From positions 1 to 14,169 of the forward strand of contig CALXON010000243.1 in NCBI GenBank assembly GCA_944389985.1: a stretch of 14,169 nucleotides of DNA, in the 5' to 3' direction. Shown in pieces: positions 4,797 to 11,914 of this stretch (its first letter is position 1; each line of letters begins with the position of its first letter). The DNA comes from an uncultured Spirochaetaceae bacterium (GTDB lineage Bacteria > Spirochaetota > Spirochaetia > Sphaerochaetales > Sphaerochaetaceae). The translations under genes were made by a program, and so were the position numbers. The notes under the pieces are model-generated. The model was not told the DNA's origin. It searched no databases and saw only the letters and a program-made list of their open reading frames with translations.

Positions 4797-5183
4797 TTAG
4801 ATGATCACGACTCCCAAGACCTCGGCTGCCTTAAAAAGCACGGCCTCGAAGGTCTCACCGTCGGCCTCCCGGTACTCATCAGCCATACCGGCCAGCTCAC
4901 ACAGCGCCTCGCACAGGTCGGGGATCCACTCCCCTTCCTCGCGCAGCTCCCGGGCGATGGTCTGGGCCTCCACCATGCCGGACAGGCCCATAGGCTGCCA
5001 GGCGGTGACGATCTCCCCATGATGGGTGATCCACTCGCGGGTGACGTCCTCGGTCTTGGCCCGGAAGATGTCCCAGCACTCCCGGGTGTAGTCATAGGTC
5101 AGGCGATAGGAGTACGCGCCGATGATGGTGTCGACGCCTTTGCAGGTGTTCTCGCGGATGCGGTTGATAGTAGCGGTTGTCAT
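4797..5183 (-). CDS. First gene of the leftward island operon, hypothetical, 128 residues
   Basis: The frame is open to 5327, but ATG 5183 is the start: AAAGGAG lies 8 bp upstream, and the promoter at 5234-5262 lies within the longer frame. The protein starts MTTATINRIRENTCKGVDTI and is rich in acidic residues (for example REEGEWIPDLCEALCELAG and DEYREADGE) with a helical second half. No domain, signal or membrane segment is recognised. Its promoter faces that of the ribbon-helix-helix gene at 5362, so the two are likely controlled together. A GGGC/GCCC hairpin (5203-5214) lies in its leader. Confidence 0.7.
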   Translation of the reverse strand: MTTATINRIRENTCKGVDTIIGAYSYRLTYDYTRECWDIFRAKTEDVTREWITHHGEIVTAWQPMGLSGMVEAQTIARELREEGEWIPDLCEALCELAGMADEYREADGETFEAVLFKAAEVLGVVII

Positions 5184-5232
5184 GGTATAAGCTCCTTTCT
5201 GTGGGCGGCTGCCCTTGTCCTTTTGTTGTATA

Positions 5233-5320
5233 CATGATAGCATGCAAACGGCGAGATTGCAATAGGCAGATGTCACAAACATGGCAACATGTATTTGTAT
5301 GAAATGCACATGGACACATG
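5233..5320. promoter_or_regulatory. Three CATG-N4-CATG palindromes, putative operators
   Basis: The palindromes are CATGATAGCATG (5233-5244), CATGGCAACATG (5280-5291) and CATGGACACATG (5309-5320). All have two CATG half-sites with a 4 bp spacer. The first covers the -10 of the leftward promoter, the third overlaps the -35 of the rightward promoter, and the second lies between. The likely ligand is the ribbon-helix-helix protein encoded at 5362-5529, because members of that fold bind such paired half-sites and often regulate themselves. Confidence 0.65.
5234..5262 (-). promoter_or_regulatory. Promoter of the leftward island operon
   Basis: On the minus strand, TTGCAA (5262-5257) and TATCAT (5239-5234) are separated by exactly 17 bp, and TGC precedes the -10 as an extended element. 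Transcription would start near 5227, about 45 nt before the start codon at 5183. A CATG-N4-CATG palindrome (5233-5244) covers the -10 box. Confidence 0.7.
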
Positions 5321-5339
5321 CAGACAAAGGGTGTATACT
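5311..5339 (+). promoter_or_regulatory. Promoter of the ribbon-helix-helix gene
   Basis: TGGACA (5311-5316) and TATACT (5334-5339) are 17 bp apart, each one base from consensus. Transcription should begin near 5346, giving a leader of about 16 nt before GTG 5362. The -10 is part of a perfect palindrome TATACT-CT-AGTATA (5334-5347) covering the start region, a possible second operator type. Confidence 0.7.
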
Positions 5340-5361
5340 CTAGTATAAGGAGGTGCGCCCA

Positions 5362-5529
5362 GTGTCCACGGATGCAAAAAGGGCCGCAAATGCGCGGTAC
5401 CTGGCAAAAATGGCGGCAGTCACCATCAGGATGACGCCCCAGGAGAAGGCCCAGGTGCAGCAAGCGGCAGAAAAAAGCGGGAAAAGCGTACAAGGGTATA
5501 TCCTGGAGCTTATCCGCAAAGACAGGTAG
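5362..5529 (+). CDS. Ribbon-helix-helix (Arc/CopG-type) putative repressor, 55 residues
   Basis: GTG 5362 is the start because AGGAGG (5348-5353) lies 8 bp upstream; the frame ends at TAG 5527-5529. After a basic N-terminus (residues 1-17), the sequence AAVTIRMTPQEKAQVQQAAE (18-37), the turn GKS and helix VQGYILELIRKDR (43-55) fit the strand-helix-helix plan of Arc/CopG/MetJ-type proteins, with polar Thr and Arg in the strand. These bind DNA as dimers through the paired strands. It sits at a divergent control region with three palindromes, so it probably represses its own and the opposite promoter. Tandem terminators follow. An antitoxin role is less likely, since no toxin-like partner is beside it. 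Confidence 0.75.
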   Translation: MSTDAKRAANARYLAKMAAVTIRMTPQEKAQVQQAAEKSGKSVQGYILELIRKDR

Positions 5530-5534
5530 ACAGG

Positions 5535-5569
5535 AGAGGGCTTCCCCAGATGAGGGAGGCTCTTTTCTT
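5535..5569 (+). terminator. Terminator 1 downstream of the ribbon-helix-helix gene
   Basis: AGAG (5535-5538) and CTTCCC (5541-5546) pair with GGGAGG (5554-5559) and CTCT (5560-5563), with a two-base bulge and a 7 nt loop; TTTTCTT follows. One pair is a G-T wobble, so it is moderately stable. Confidence 0.65.
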
Positions 5570-5578
5570 ATATAGAGT

Positions 5579-5602
5579 CCCCGGAGAAGACCGGGGCTTT
5601 TT
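5579..5602 (+). terminator. Terminator 2, tandem with the first
   Basis: CCCCGG (5579-5584) pairs with CCGGGG (5591-5596) around AGAAGA, followed by C and five Ts (5598-5602). Two terminators in tandem before the terminase genes imply separate control of the packaging operon, or read-through by antitermination. No clear promoter is seen between them and the terminase start at 5621. Confidence 0.75.
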
Positions 5603-5620
5603 GTATGTGGAGGTGATAGT

Positions 5621-5998
5621 ATGGCAAGCAGAGGTAGCCCTAGGCGCTGGAGGAGCGCTAACGCGCTGCAAAAGGCAGTAGATGACTACTTTGCCGAGTG
5701 TGAGGCAAAAGGCCGTGTGCCTTCTGTGGCAGGCCTCGCACTGGCTTTGGGGTTTATGTCCAGACAGGCCTTATACCGCTACACAGACCGAGAAAACGAG
5801 AACAATTCCGATGATTTTGTTACCATTATTACACAAGCAAAGCTCAAGATTGAGGAGGCCAACATACAGCTCGCATACAATAGGGACGCTTCCCCGGGCG
5901 CGCGGTTTATCCTACAGAACGGTTTCAATTACTCTGACAAGCACGAAATCGCGACACGCAACGAGATAAGGGTAGAGCTGAGCGACGATGACGGTTAA
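5621..5998 (+). CDS. terS: Terminase small subunit (gp3-like DNA-packaging protein)
   Basis: A 125-residue protein. ATG 5621 follows GGAGGTGA. The start is basic (SRGSPRRWRS), then residues 15-30 form the AVDDYF helix, and residues 34-56 (VPSVAGLALALG-x-MSRQAL) are a helix-turn-helix typical of gp3-type small terminases. Residues 72-110 (AKLKIEEAN and the ARFILQNGFNY-DKHE segment) match the oligomerisation part. The acidic tail is DDDG. Small terminases recognise the phage pac or cos site and hand DNA to the large subunit. The gene overlaps terL by 11 bp, as usual for this pair. Length and family fit well. Confidence 0.88.
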   Translation: MASRGSPRRWRSANALQKAVDDYFAECEAKGRVPSVAGLALALGFMSRQALYRYTDRENENNSDDFVTIITQAKLKIEEANIQLAYNRDASPGARFILQNGFNYSDKHEIATRNEIRVELSDDDG

Positions 5999-7490
5999 GA
6001 TCAGCAAGCGGGTATTTAATCCTGCCTTCCTGCCTCTGCTGGGCGATGAGGAGCACCGGTATATCGTGCTTTACGGCGGTGCAGGGTCTGGCAAAAGCGT
6101 GTTTGCGGTGCAAAGGTATCTATATAGACTGCTGATGCTGCCGCTTTGCAACGTTCTGGTGGTGCGCGCTGTGGCGGCTACTAACAGGGATAGTACCTTT
6201 GCCCTGTTCCGCCAGGTTATTACCCGCTGGGGCCTGGATGAGCTTTTTACCTGCAAAGAGGGCGATCTGCGGATTACCTGCGCCAACGGCAACTCGGTGA
6301 TATTCAAGGGCTTGGACGACGCCGAAAAGCTCAAGTCTGTCACTTTCCCCAAAGGCGAGCTTACAGACGTATGGGTAGAGGAGGCGTCGGAAATCCTGGA
6401 GGAGGACTTCAACCAGCTTGACGTACGTCTTAGAGGCAGGGGGACGCACAAGCAGATTGTGCTTACCTTCAACCCCGTGTCTGTACTGCATTGGCTCAAG
6501 GTGCGCTTCTTCGACCGGGATGACCCCCGGGCCGTGTGTCTCAAGTCCACCTATAAGGACAACCGCTTCCTGGATGATGACTACAAGGCGACCTTGGAGG
6601 GCTACAAGGACACTGACCCATACTACTATAGTGTGTACTGCCTGGGAGAGTGGGGCGTGTTAGGGCAGACGATCTTTGACGCGCGCAAGGTCTCCGAGCG
6701 GTTGCAGGAGATTCCCCGGCCTGTGATGCAGGGAGAGTTTGTTTTCTCCACCTGGTACAGCGAGCGGGCCAACGAGGTCATGATAGACGACAGCTCTATT
6801 AGATGGGTAGAGGGCGACGGGCCAATCAAGATTTACAGAGATGTAGTCAAGGGCGGGGCTTATGTAATCGGCGGCGATACTGCGGGCGAGGGCTCCGACT
6901 TTAATGTTGGGCAAGTGGTAGACCATATCACGGGCGAGCAGGTGTGTACCATCCGGGGCCAGATGGACGAGGATGTCTTTGCAAAGCAGCTGTACTGTCT
7001 GGGCAGGTATTACAATGTTGCTCTTATTAGTATAGAGGCCAACTTCTCCTCCTACCCTATCCGGGAGTTGGAGAGGCTGCGGTATCCCCGGCAGTTTGTG
7101 CGGCAAGCGGAGGACAGCTATACGCACCGTATCCGGCAAAGCTACGGCTTCCAGACCAATAAGGCCACGCGTCCGGTGGTGATAGCCCAGCTGGTGGAGA
7201 TTGTGCGCGAGCATGTCCAGTGGATCAACGACAAGGACACATTGGAGGAGATGCTTACCTTCGTTAGGAGCGAGACGGGCAAGCCTGAGGCGCAAGAGGG
7301 CGCACATGATGACTGTGTGATGTCCCTGGCCATTGCCTATTACTCCCGGGAGCAGATGCACGCTGCCGAGTACACACAGCAGCGATGGACTAAGGACATG
7401 TACGAGGACTACAAGAGAGCTTCCCCCGGGGAAAAAGAGATGCTTCGCAAGCGGTGGGGGATGCCTGGAGGTGTGATATATGACGGATAA
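5988..7490 (+). CDS. terL: Terminase large subunit (ATPase and nuclease)
   Basis: A 500-residue protein that pumps DNA into the procapsid by ATP hydrolysis and cuts it. Walker A GGAGSGKS is at 30-37, and Walker B plus catalytic Glu lie in TDVWVEEASEI (126-136). LTFNP (159-163) is the coupling motif. The RNase H-like nuclease domain begins around residue 290: GGDTAGEGSDFN (295-306, catalytic Asp 297), IEAN (Glu 350) and AHDDC (Asp 441/442). All expected residues are present and the length is normal, so it should be active. ATG 5988 overlaps terS by 11 bp; a strong ribosome-binding site is absent, so translational coupling is likely. It overlaps the portal gene by 11 bp. Confidence 0.95.
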   Translation: MTVKISKRVFNPAFLPLLGDEEHRYIVLYGGAGSGKSVFAVQRYLYRLLMLPLCNVLVVRAVAATNRDSTFALFRQVITRWGLDELFTCKEGDLRITCANGNSVIFKGLDDAEKLKSVTFPKGELTDVWVEEASEILEEDFNQLDVRLRGRGTHKQIVLTFNPVSVLHWLKVRFFDRDDPRAVCLKSTYKDNRFLDDDYKATLEGYKDTDPYYYSVYCLGEWGVLGQTIFDARKVSERLQEIPRPVMQGEFVFSTWYSERANEVMIDDSSIRWVEGDGPIKIYRDVVKGGAYVIGGDTAGEGSDFNVGQVVDHITGEQVCTIRGQMDEDVFAKQLYCLGRYYNVALISIEANFSSYPIRELERLRYPRQFVRQAEDSYTHRIRQSYGFQTNKATRPVVIAQLVEIVREHVQWINDKDTLEEMLTFVRSETGKPEAQEGAHDDCVMSLAIAYYSREQMHAAEYTQQRWTKDMYEDYKRASPGEKEMLRKRWGMPGGVIYDG

Positions 7491-9327
7491 CCTTGCCCTA
7501 TGGCAAGCGAGACTGCAACGCAATGAGAGCGCTTATAGTCATAGGCTGGCGGCTATGGACGAGCGCGAGCGGATATACAAGGGCTCACGCAAGATTGATA
7601 AGCGGGTAATCGGAGACTACACAGACGAGGCGGCGCACGTGCGCAACCTGACGGCTGAGATTATCGAGGCCCAGGTCAACTCTTCCATCCCACAGCCCAA
7701 GGTTACAGCCATGCGCCAGGAGGATGAGCACAAAGCTAAGCTGATTGAGGACATGCTGCGCAACGAGCTTAATAGATTGCCTATGGAGCAGCTCAACGAT
7801 CAGCAGGAGCGTACTGTACCCATTCAGGGCGGCGGCATGTTTTTGGTGGAGTGGGATAACACACAGCGGTCACATACTACTGTAGGCGAGCTGGTGGTAT
7901 CTCTGCTGCATCCGAAGCAGGTGATCCCACAGGATGGCGTGTACACGGGCGTAGAGGATATGGATTACATTATCCTCAAGATGCCTCAGACCAAGGAGTA
8001 TATCAAGCGGCGCTATGGCGTGGACGTCAAGTCTGAGACTGAGCAGGAGCCGGACGTCAAGAGCGAGGCTAACCAGTCTCCTGCGGACGACATGGTGACT
8101 CAGTATATCGCCTATTACCGCAACTCTAAGGGAGGGATTGGGCTGTACTCGTGGGTGTGTGATACGGAGCTGGAGGACATCGACGACTACCAAGCGAGGC
8201 GGGTAAAGCGGTGCAAGCAGTGCGGCGAGGCTAAACCGTTGGATGGCAATGTGTGTCCCAAGTGTGGCGCAAAGGAATGGACGTCCGAGGTACAGGAGTA
8301 TGAGACGCTGACTCAGCCTGTAGTACAGAGTGACGGCAACGTTATCATGCCTTACTATGTCATGGCTGATGGGTCTATGATTCCCACCATGATTCCGTAC
8401 TACAAGCCGGATATATATCCTATCGTCTTGCAGAAGAACGTGTCTATCTTCGGCGAGTTCCTGGGGGACTCGGACGTGGATAAGATAAAAGACCAGCAGA
8501 ATACCGCCAATCGGATTGAAACGAAGATCGTGGAGAAGCTGGTCAAGTCTGGGTCTTACTTGGTATTGCCTGATGAAGCTGTGATTCGAGCGGATGCGGA
8601 AGATATGAAGGTGATTCGCCCCGGCTCTGCCGCTAGTGCTCAGCTGATTTCCGTCAAGGACATGGAAGGCAATATCACTCAAGACCTTACCTACCTGGCC
8701 CAGGTCTATGAAGAAGCTAGACAGATTATCGGTATCACCGACAGCTTCCAGGGCCGCAAGGACACCACCGCCACGTCTGGTGTGGCTAAAGAGTTCAGCG
8801 CTGCCCAGGCGGCTGGACGGTTGGAGTCTAAGCGCGTCATGAAAGATGCTGCCTATGCCCAGCTGTTTGAGGCCATGTTCAAGTTTAAATTGGCGTATGC
8901 GGATGAACCCCGACCTGTGACTTCCCGAGACTTGCAGGGGAATACAACCTATGAGGAGTTCAACCGGTACGACTTCTTAGAGCAGGATGTAACCGGGGAA
9001 TGGTACTGGAATGACCAGTTCCTCTTTAGTTGTGATACAAGTACGCCGCTGGCCAATAACCGAGAGGCCATGTGGCAGGAGACCAGAGAGAATTTGCAGA
9101 CAGGAGCGTTTGGGGACCCCACGGATGTCCGGACGCTCATTCTTTTCTGGACAAAGATGGAGCTGTTGCATTATCCGGGCGCTGCGGATACTAAGGCGTT
9201 CTTGGAGCAGAGGTTACAAGAACAGATGCAGCAAGAGATGATGATGCAGCAGCAGATGCTTCAGCAAGCCCAGCAACAGGCCCAGGCCGATGTGATGGCC
9301 CAGGCCGTTGGGAATAGAAACCTTTAA
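7480..9327 (+). CDS. Portal protein with inserted zinc ribbon
   Basis: A 615-residue protein, the dodecameric ring through which DNA enters the head. ATG 7480 follows GGAGGTG and overlaps terL by 11 bp. Position and the pattern of an N-terminal helical part (1-100), a central beta region, the IGITDSFQGRKD motif near 430, a TSGVAKEFSAAQAAGRLE segment and a Gln/Met-rich coiled tail (590-605) fit a P22-like long portal. Residues 245-262 contain C-x2-C-x10-C-x2-C (Cys 245, 248, 259, 262), a zinc ribbon placed between an acidic linker and a beta region. It may form an exterior clip or wing extension. Only the family-level call is confident. Confidence 0.88.
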   Translation: MTDNLALWQARLQRNESAYSHRLAAMDERERIYKGSRKIDKRVIGDYTDEAAHVRNLTAEIIEAQVNSSIPQPKVTAMRQEDEHKAKLIEDMLRNELNRLPMEQLNDQQERTVPIQGGGMFLVEWDNTQRSHTTVGELVVSLLHPKQVIPQDGVYTGVEDMDYIILKMPQTKEYIKRRYGVDVKSETEQEPDVKSEANQSPADDMVTQYIAYYRNSKGGIGLYSWVCDTELEDIDDYQARRVKRCKQCGEAKPLDGNVCPKCGAKEWTSEVQEYETLTQPVVQSDGNVIMPYYVMADGSMIPTMIPYYKPDIYPIVLQKNVSIFGEFLGDSDVDKIKDQQNTANRIETKIVEKLVKSGSYLVLPDEAVIRADAEDMKVIRPGSAASAQLISVKDMEGNITQDLTYLAQVYEEARQIIGITDSFQGRKDTTATSGVAKEFSAAQAAGRLESKRVMKDAAYAQLFEAMFKFKLAYADEPRPVTSRDLQGNTTYEEFNRYDFLEQDVTGEWYWNDQFLFSCDTSTPLANNREAMWQETRENLQTGAFGDPTDVRTLILFWTKMELLHYPGAADTKAFLEQRLQEQMQQEMMMQQQMLQQAQQQAQADVMAQAVGNRNL

Positions 9328-9344
9328 GGAAAGGAGGTTCCGCT

Positions 9345-9482
9345 ATGGCTGACAAGCGTAAGGGCAAGGGCTATGCCGGGAAAATCACCAATTCCAGCGT
9401 GATGGTGGTAGAGGCTCCCTTTACCCAGGGCAAGACCGAGCACGGCACGGTGAAGCGGGGCACTGACCTCCGCAAGAAGTAA
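9345..9482 (+). CDS. Small basic head-module protein, 45 residues
   Basis: AAGGAGG (9330-9336) lies 8 bp before ATG 9345, and TAA is at 9480-9482. The protein is basic and short, beginning MADKRKGKGYAGKITNSS and ending TVKRGTDLRKK, with a possible beta strand VMVVEAPF. Similar tiny proteins with a KITNS and RGTDLR pattern occur between portal and scaffold genes of clostridial phages; their role is unknown, possibly a head-associated or minor structural protein. Ribosome-binding site, position and family memory make it a real gene. Confidence 0.65.
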   Translation: MADKRKGKGYAGKITNSSVMVVEAPFTQGKTEHGTVKRGTDLRKK

Positions 9483-9526
9483 GTTTCTCAGGAATAGAGT
9501 AAAAATCCAGAAAGGAAATAAGAGTT

Positions 9527-10417
9527 ATGCCTGAAATCGACTACTACGAGGTACTAGGTGTAGAAAAAGGCGAAGAAGTACAGGAAGCCGCCGACCCTGT
9601 TACCACCGAAGAACCCGAAGGTGTAAAAGAGCAGGAAGTCACCGACCCTGCTGGGGAATCTGACGAAGCCGACCGAACTAACGTTCACGAGCGAACTAAC
9701 GTTCCCGATGATGAGCGAACTAACGTTCCCAAAGAACATGTTCAGTCGGATGAAGACAACGCCAAGTATGCGGCTATTAGGCGGAGAGCTGAGGCTGACG
9801 CCAAGAAGAAGTATGAAGCTGAGCTAGATAAAGCTGTAGCGGATATGGGGTTCGATGACCCCTATACCAACACGCCTATCAAGAGCATGGCGGACTTCAA
9901 CGCATACAAAGAGCGGCTGAGAGCTGAGCAGGTCAAGGACATTCAGGAGAAGAATCAGTGGAGCCAGGAAGACTACCAGAGATTCGTGGAGTCGCTGCCT
10001 GAAGTACAGGCGGGACGGGCTGCCATGAAGAAGGTGGAGAACCTGGAGATTCAGGCTCGGATGGACAGAGACCTGGAAGAGATTCGGAAGATTAACCCCG
10101 ATATTAGGACGATGGAGGACGTCGCAAAACTCGACAATTTCCAGCAGTTGTTCGACATGGTAGGCAAAGGGTATTCGCTGCCTGATGCCTACAAGGTATT
10201 AAACTACGACAGCTTGACTACGCATGCGGCGCAGGTAGCAAAGCAGCAGGCTTTAAATTCTATGGGCAACAAGGGCCATTTGCAGCCCTCCACTGCTAGA
10301 GGTCAAGGGGCTATCCCTGTACCTGCTGACATTGCTGCCGAGTATCGGCTGTTCATGCCTGACGCCACGGATGCGGAGATTCAAGCTCACTATAACCGAT
10401 ACAAAGGAAAGGACTGA
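9527..10417 (+). CDS. Capsid scaffold protein (head assembly)
   Basis: A 296-residue, acidic, largely helical protein placed between portal and capsid genes, the standard position of the scaffold that guides procapsid assembly. ATG 9527 has AAAGGAAA upstream. The N-terminus (MPEIDYYEVLGVEKG) is followed by a disordered acidic region (15-75) containing three RTNV repeats. Residues 78-105 and 135-200 are charged coiled-coil helices. The C-terminus is basic and polar (AEIQAHYNRYKGKD), as needed for contact with the capsid lattice. No protease domain is seen. The family is inferred from position and composition. Confidence 0.75.
   Translation: MPEIDYYEVLGVEKGEEVQEAADPVTTEEPEGVKEQEVTDPAGESDEADRTNVHERTNVPDDERTNVPKEHVQSDEDNAKYAAIRRRAEADAKKKYEAELDKAVADMGFDDPYTNTPIKSMADFNAYKERLRAEQVKDIQEKNQWSQEDYQRFVESLPEVQAGRAAMKKVENLEIQARMDRDLEEIRKINPDIRTMEDVAKLDNFQQLFDMVGKGYSLPDAYKVLNYDSLTTHAAQVAKQQALNSMGNKGHLQPSTARGQGAIPVPADIAAEYRLFMPDATDAEIQAHYNRYKGKD
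9675..9728 (+). repeat. Three exact copies of GAACTAACGTTC inside the scaffold gene
   Basis: Copies start at 9675, 9693 and 9717, spaced 18 and 24 bp, both multiples of three, so RTNV repeats in frame. Each contains the palindrome AACGTT. Identical codons in all copies suggest recent duplication in a flexible acidic region. Confidence 0.85.
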
Positions 10418-10421
10418 GAAT

Positions 10422-10817
10422 ATGTTTCTGTTCCATCAGATTGATGACGGGCGGGTACCCAGCATTGAGTATCTTCCCTGTTCCGCCATTACCCCGAAGG
10501 CCGGGGCGATGATGAAGATCACCTCGGGGAATCTGGCGCTTGCCACTTCCACTGACGTTCCCCTGTACTTCTGCATGAAGGAAGGGACTGAGGCTGAGAC
10601 TGCCGGGGATGTGATTCCTGTGATTCGGCTGCATCCCGACATGGTTCTCCAGGTTCCCACCCCCTCCAGCTTCTCCCAGGCTATTGGGGCTAAGGTAACC
10701 ATTGGGGCTGACTCCCTGACTATCACCAACACCACCGGCGGCGCTTGCGAGGTGGTTTACACCGATGACGAGATCACTCGGGTCCGCATCGTGCAGCCTG
10801 ACGCTGCGGCTGGCTGA
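10422..10817 (+). CDS. Putative capsid decoration or head-stabilising protein
   Basis: A 131-residue protein. ATG 10422 has AAAGGAAAGGA upstream and is preferred over an in-frame ATG at 10332 that lies inside the scaffold gene. The sequence is beta-rich (EYLPCSAITPKAGAMMKIT, then VIPVIRLHPDMVLQV and a VTIGADSLTITN strand). Its position between scaffold and major capsid gene is typical of decoration proteins that bind outside the head. I recall the YLPCSAITPKAG motif in small conserved head-module proteins of clostridial phages. There is no signal or membrane segment. Function is inferred from position and fold type. Confidence 0.65.
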   Translation: MFLFHQIDDGRVPSIEYLPCSAITPKAGAMMKITSGNLALATSTDVPLYFCMKEGTEAETAGDVIPVIRLHPDMVLQVPTPSSFSQAIGAKVTIGADSLTITNTTGGACEVVYTDDEITRVRIVQPDAAAG

Positions 10818-10854
10818 TTTGAAAAAGGAAATTTGTGAAAAAGGAGGCTAAGTA

Positions 10855-11865
10855 ATGGCTGGCATTACTTTTACTGAGGGTTCTGGTCTTCAGGACTCTA
10901 TTTTCGGCAAATCCCAGGCTCCTATTCGGATGTTCCTGGAGAAGCGTGGCGAGGCGTTCGAGCAGAAGAGCGTTCTCCCTATCCTGTTCGAGATGGAGAC
11001 TTCCCGGCATTGGGCCGAGAAGTTCACCACCATGACCGCTATGGACGGCTTCCAGCCTGTTGGCGAGAATGGCGCTTATCCCGATGACATGATGCAGGAG
11101 GGCTTTGACAAGACCCTGGAGCACATGACCTGGAAGGACAGATTCTCCCTGTCCCGTGAAATCATGGATGACGCCATCCTGATGGACTTGAAGAAGCGGC
11201 CTGAGGCGTTCATTGCCGGGTATTACCGGACTCGTGAGCTGTTTGGCGCTGCGTTGCTGGGCACTGCTATTGAAGGCAACAAAGCTGCTACTTTTCGTGG
11301 GCAGAAGTTCGATACGACCTCCGCCGACGGCAAGGCGCTGTTTGCCACTGACCATCTGTCCAAGGTGAAGGGTGGCGCCCAGGGCAACGTGTTCAAGGAC
11401 GCCTTCTCCGTGGATGCCCTGAGCGCTGTTGAGGGCGCTATGCAGGACTTCCGGGGCGACAACGGCGAGGTTCTGGACGTTGCTCCCGATACCATCGTGA
11501 TTCCCAACCTGTGGAAGCTGAAGCGGGACGTGTTTGCTGCCATTGGCGCTGACAAAGACCCCGACTCTTCCAACAACGGTTTCAACTGGCAGTTTGGCCG
11601 GTGGAACGTTGTGGTGTGGCCGTACCTGAATCAGTTCATCACTGACGGGACTGCGCCCTGGATTCTGATGGATTCCACCTATAACAAGGCTTATGGTGGC
11701 GCTGTGTGGCTTGACCGTGTGAACCTGGAGGTTCGCTCTCGTCTGGATGACGGCAATGACGCTAACGTCTGGCAGGGCTACGCTCGATTCACCGCTGGCT
11801 TCAATGACTGGCGGTTCGCCGCAGTAGGCGGTGTGTCCACCGGCACCCAGCTGATTGCTGGTTAA
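10855..11865 (+). CDS. Major capsid protein (HK97-fold type)
   Basis: A 336-residue protein. ATG 10855 follows AAAAAGGAGG. Position after scaffold and decoration genes, length, and a plan of an N-terminal arm (1-60), a helical spine region (TRELFGAALLGTAIEG, residues 124-139), a beta-rich P domain and a C-terminal A domain ending GVSTGTQLIAG fit an HK97-fold coat protein. Acidic loops such as NDGDxPE type are not found, so it is not an obvious P22 or T4 relative at sequence level. Codon use is more biased than in the island genes, as expected for the most abundant phage protein. A strong terminator follows. Confidence 0.8.
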   Translation: MAGITFTEGSGLQDSIFGKSQAPIRMFLEKRGEAFEQKSVLPILFEMETSRHWAEKFTTMTAMDGFQPVGENGAYPDDMMQEGFDKTLEHMTWKDRFSLSREIMDDAILMDLKKRPEAFIAGYYRTRELFGAALLGTAIEGNKAATFRGQKFDTTSADGKALFATDHLSKVKGGAQGNVFKDAFSVDALSAVEGAMQDFRGDNGEVLDVAPDTIVIPNLWKLKRDVFAAIGADKDPDSSNNGFNWQFGRWNVVVWPYLNQFITDGTAPWILMDSTYNKAYGGAVWLDRVNLEVRSRLDDGNDANVWQGYARFTAGFNDWRFAAVGGVSTGTQLIAG

Positions 11866-11873
11866 AGAAAAGG

Positions 11874-11898
11874 GCCGGGGGAAACCCCGGCTTTTTTT
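11874..11898 (+). terminator. Strong terminator after the major capsid gene
   Basis: GCCGGGG (11874-11880) pairs perfectly with CCCCGGC (11885-11891) around a GAAA tetraloop, followed by seven Ts. It lies 8 bp after the capsid stop and should reduce transcription of downstream connector and fibre genes relative to the capsid. Confidence 0.9.
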
Positions 11899-11914
11899 GT
11901 TTCTGGAGGTGTCT

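Noticed and set aside
5362..5529. Ribbon-helix-helix gene as antitoxin of a toxin-antitoxin pair
   Set aside because: No toxin-like partner lies beside it on the same strand, and tandem terminators close the unit right after it.
6660..8682. Long minus-strand open frames (287 and 270 codons) opposite terminase and portal
   Set aside because: They are antisense to clearly recognised genes and have no family-like sequence or ribosome-binding sites.
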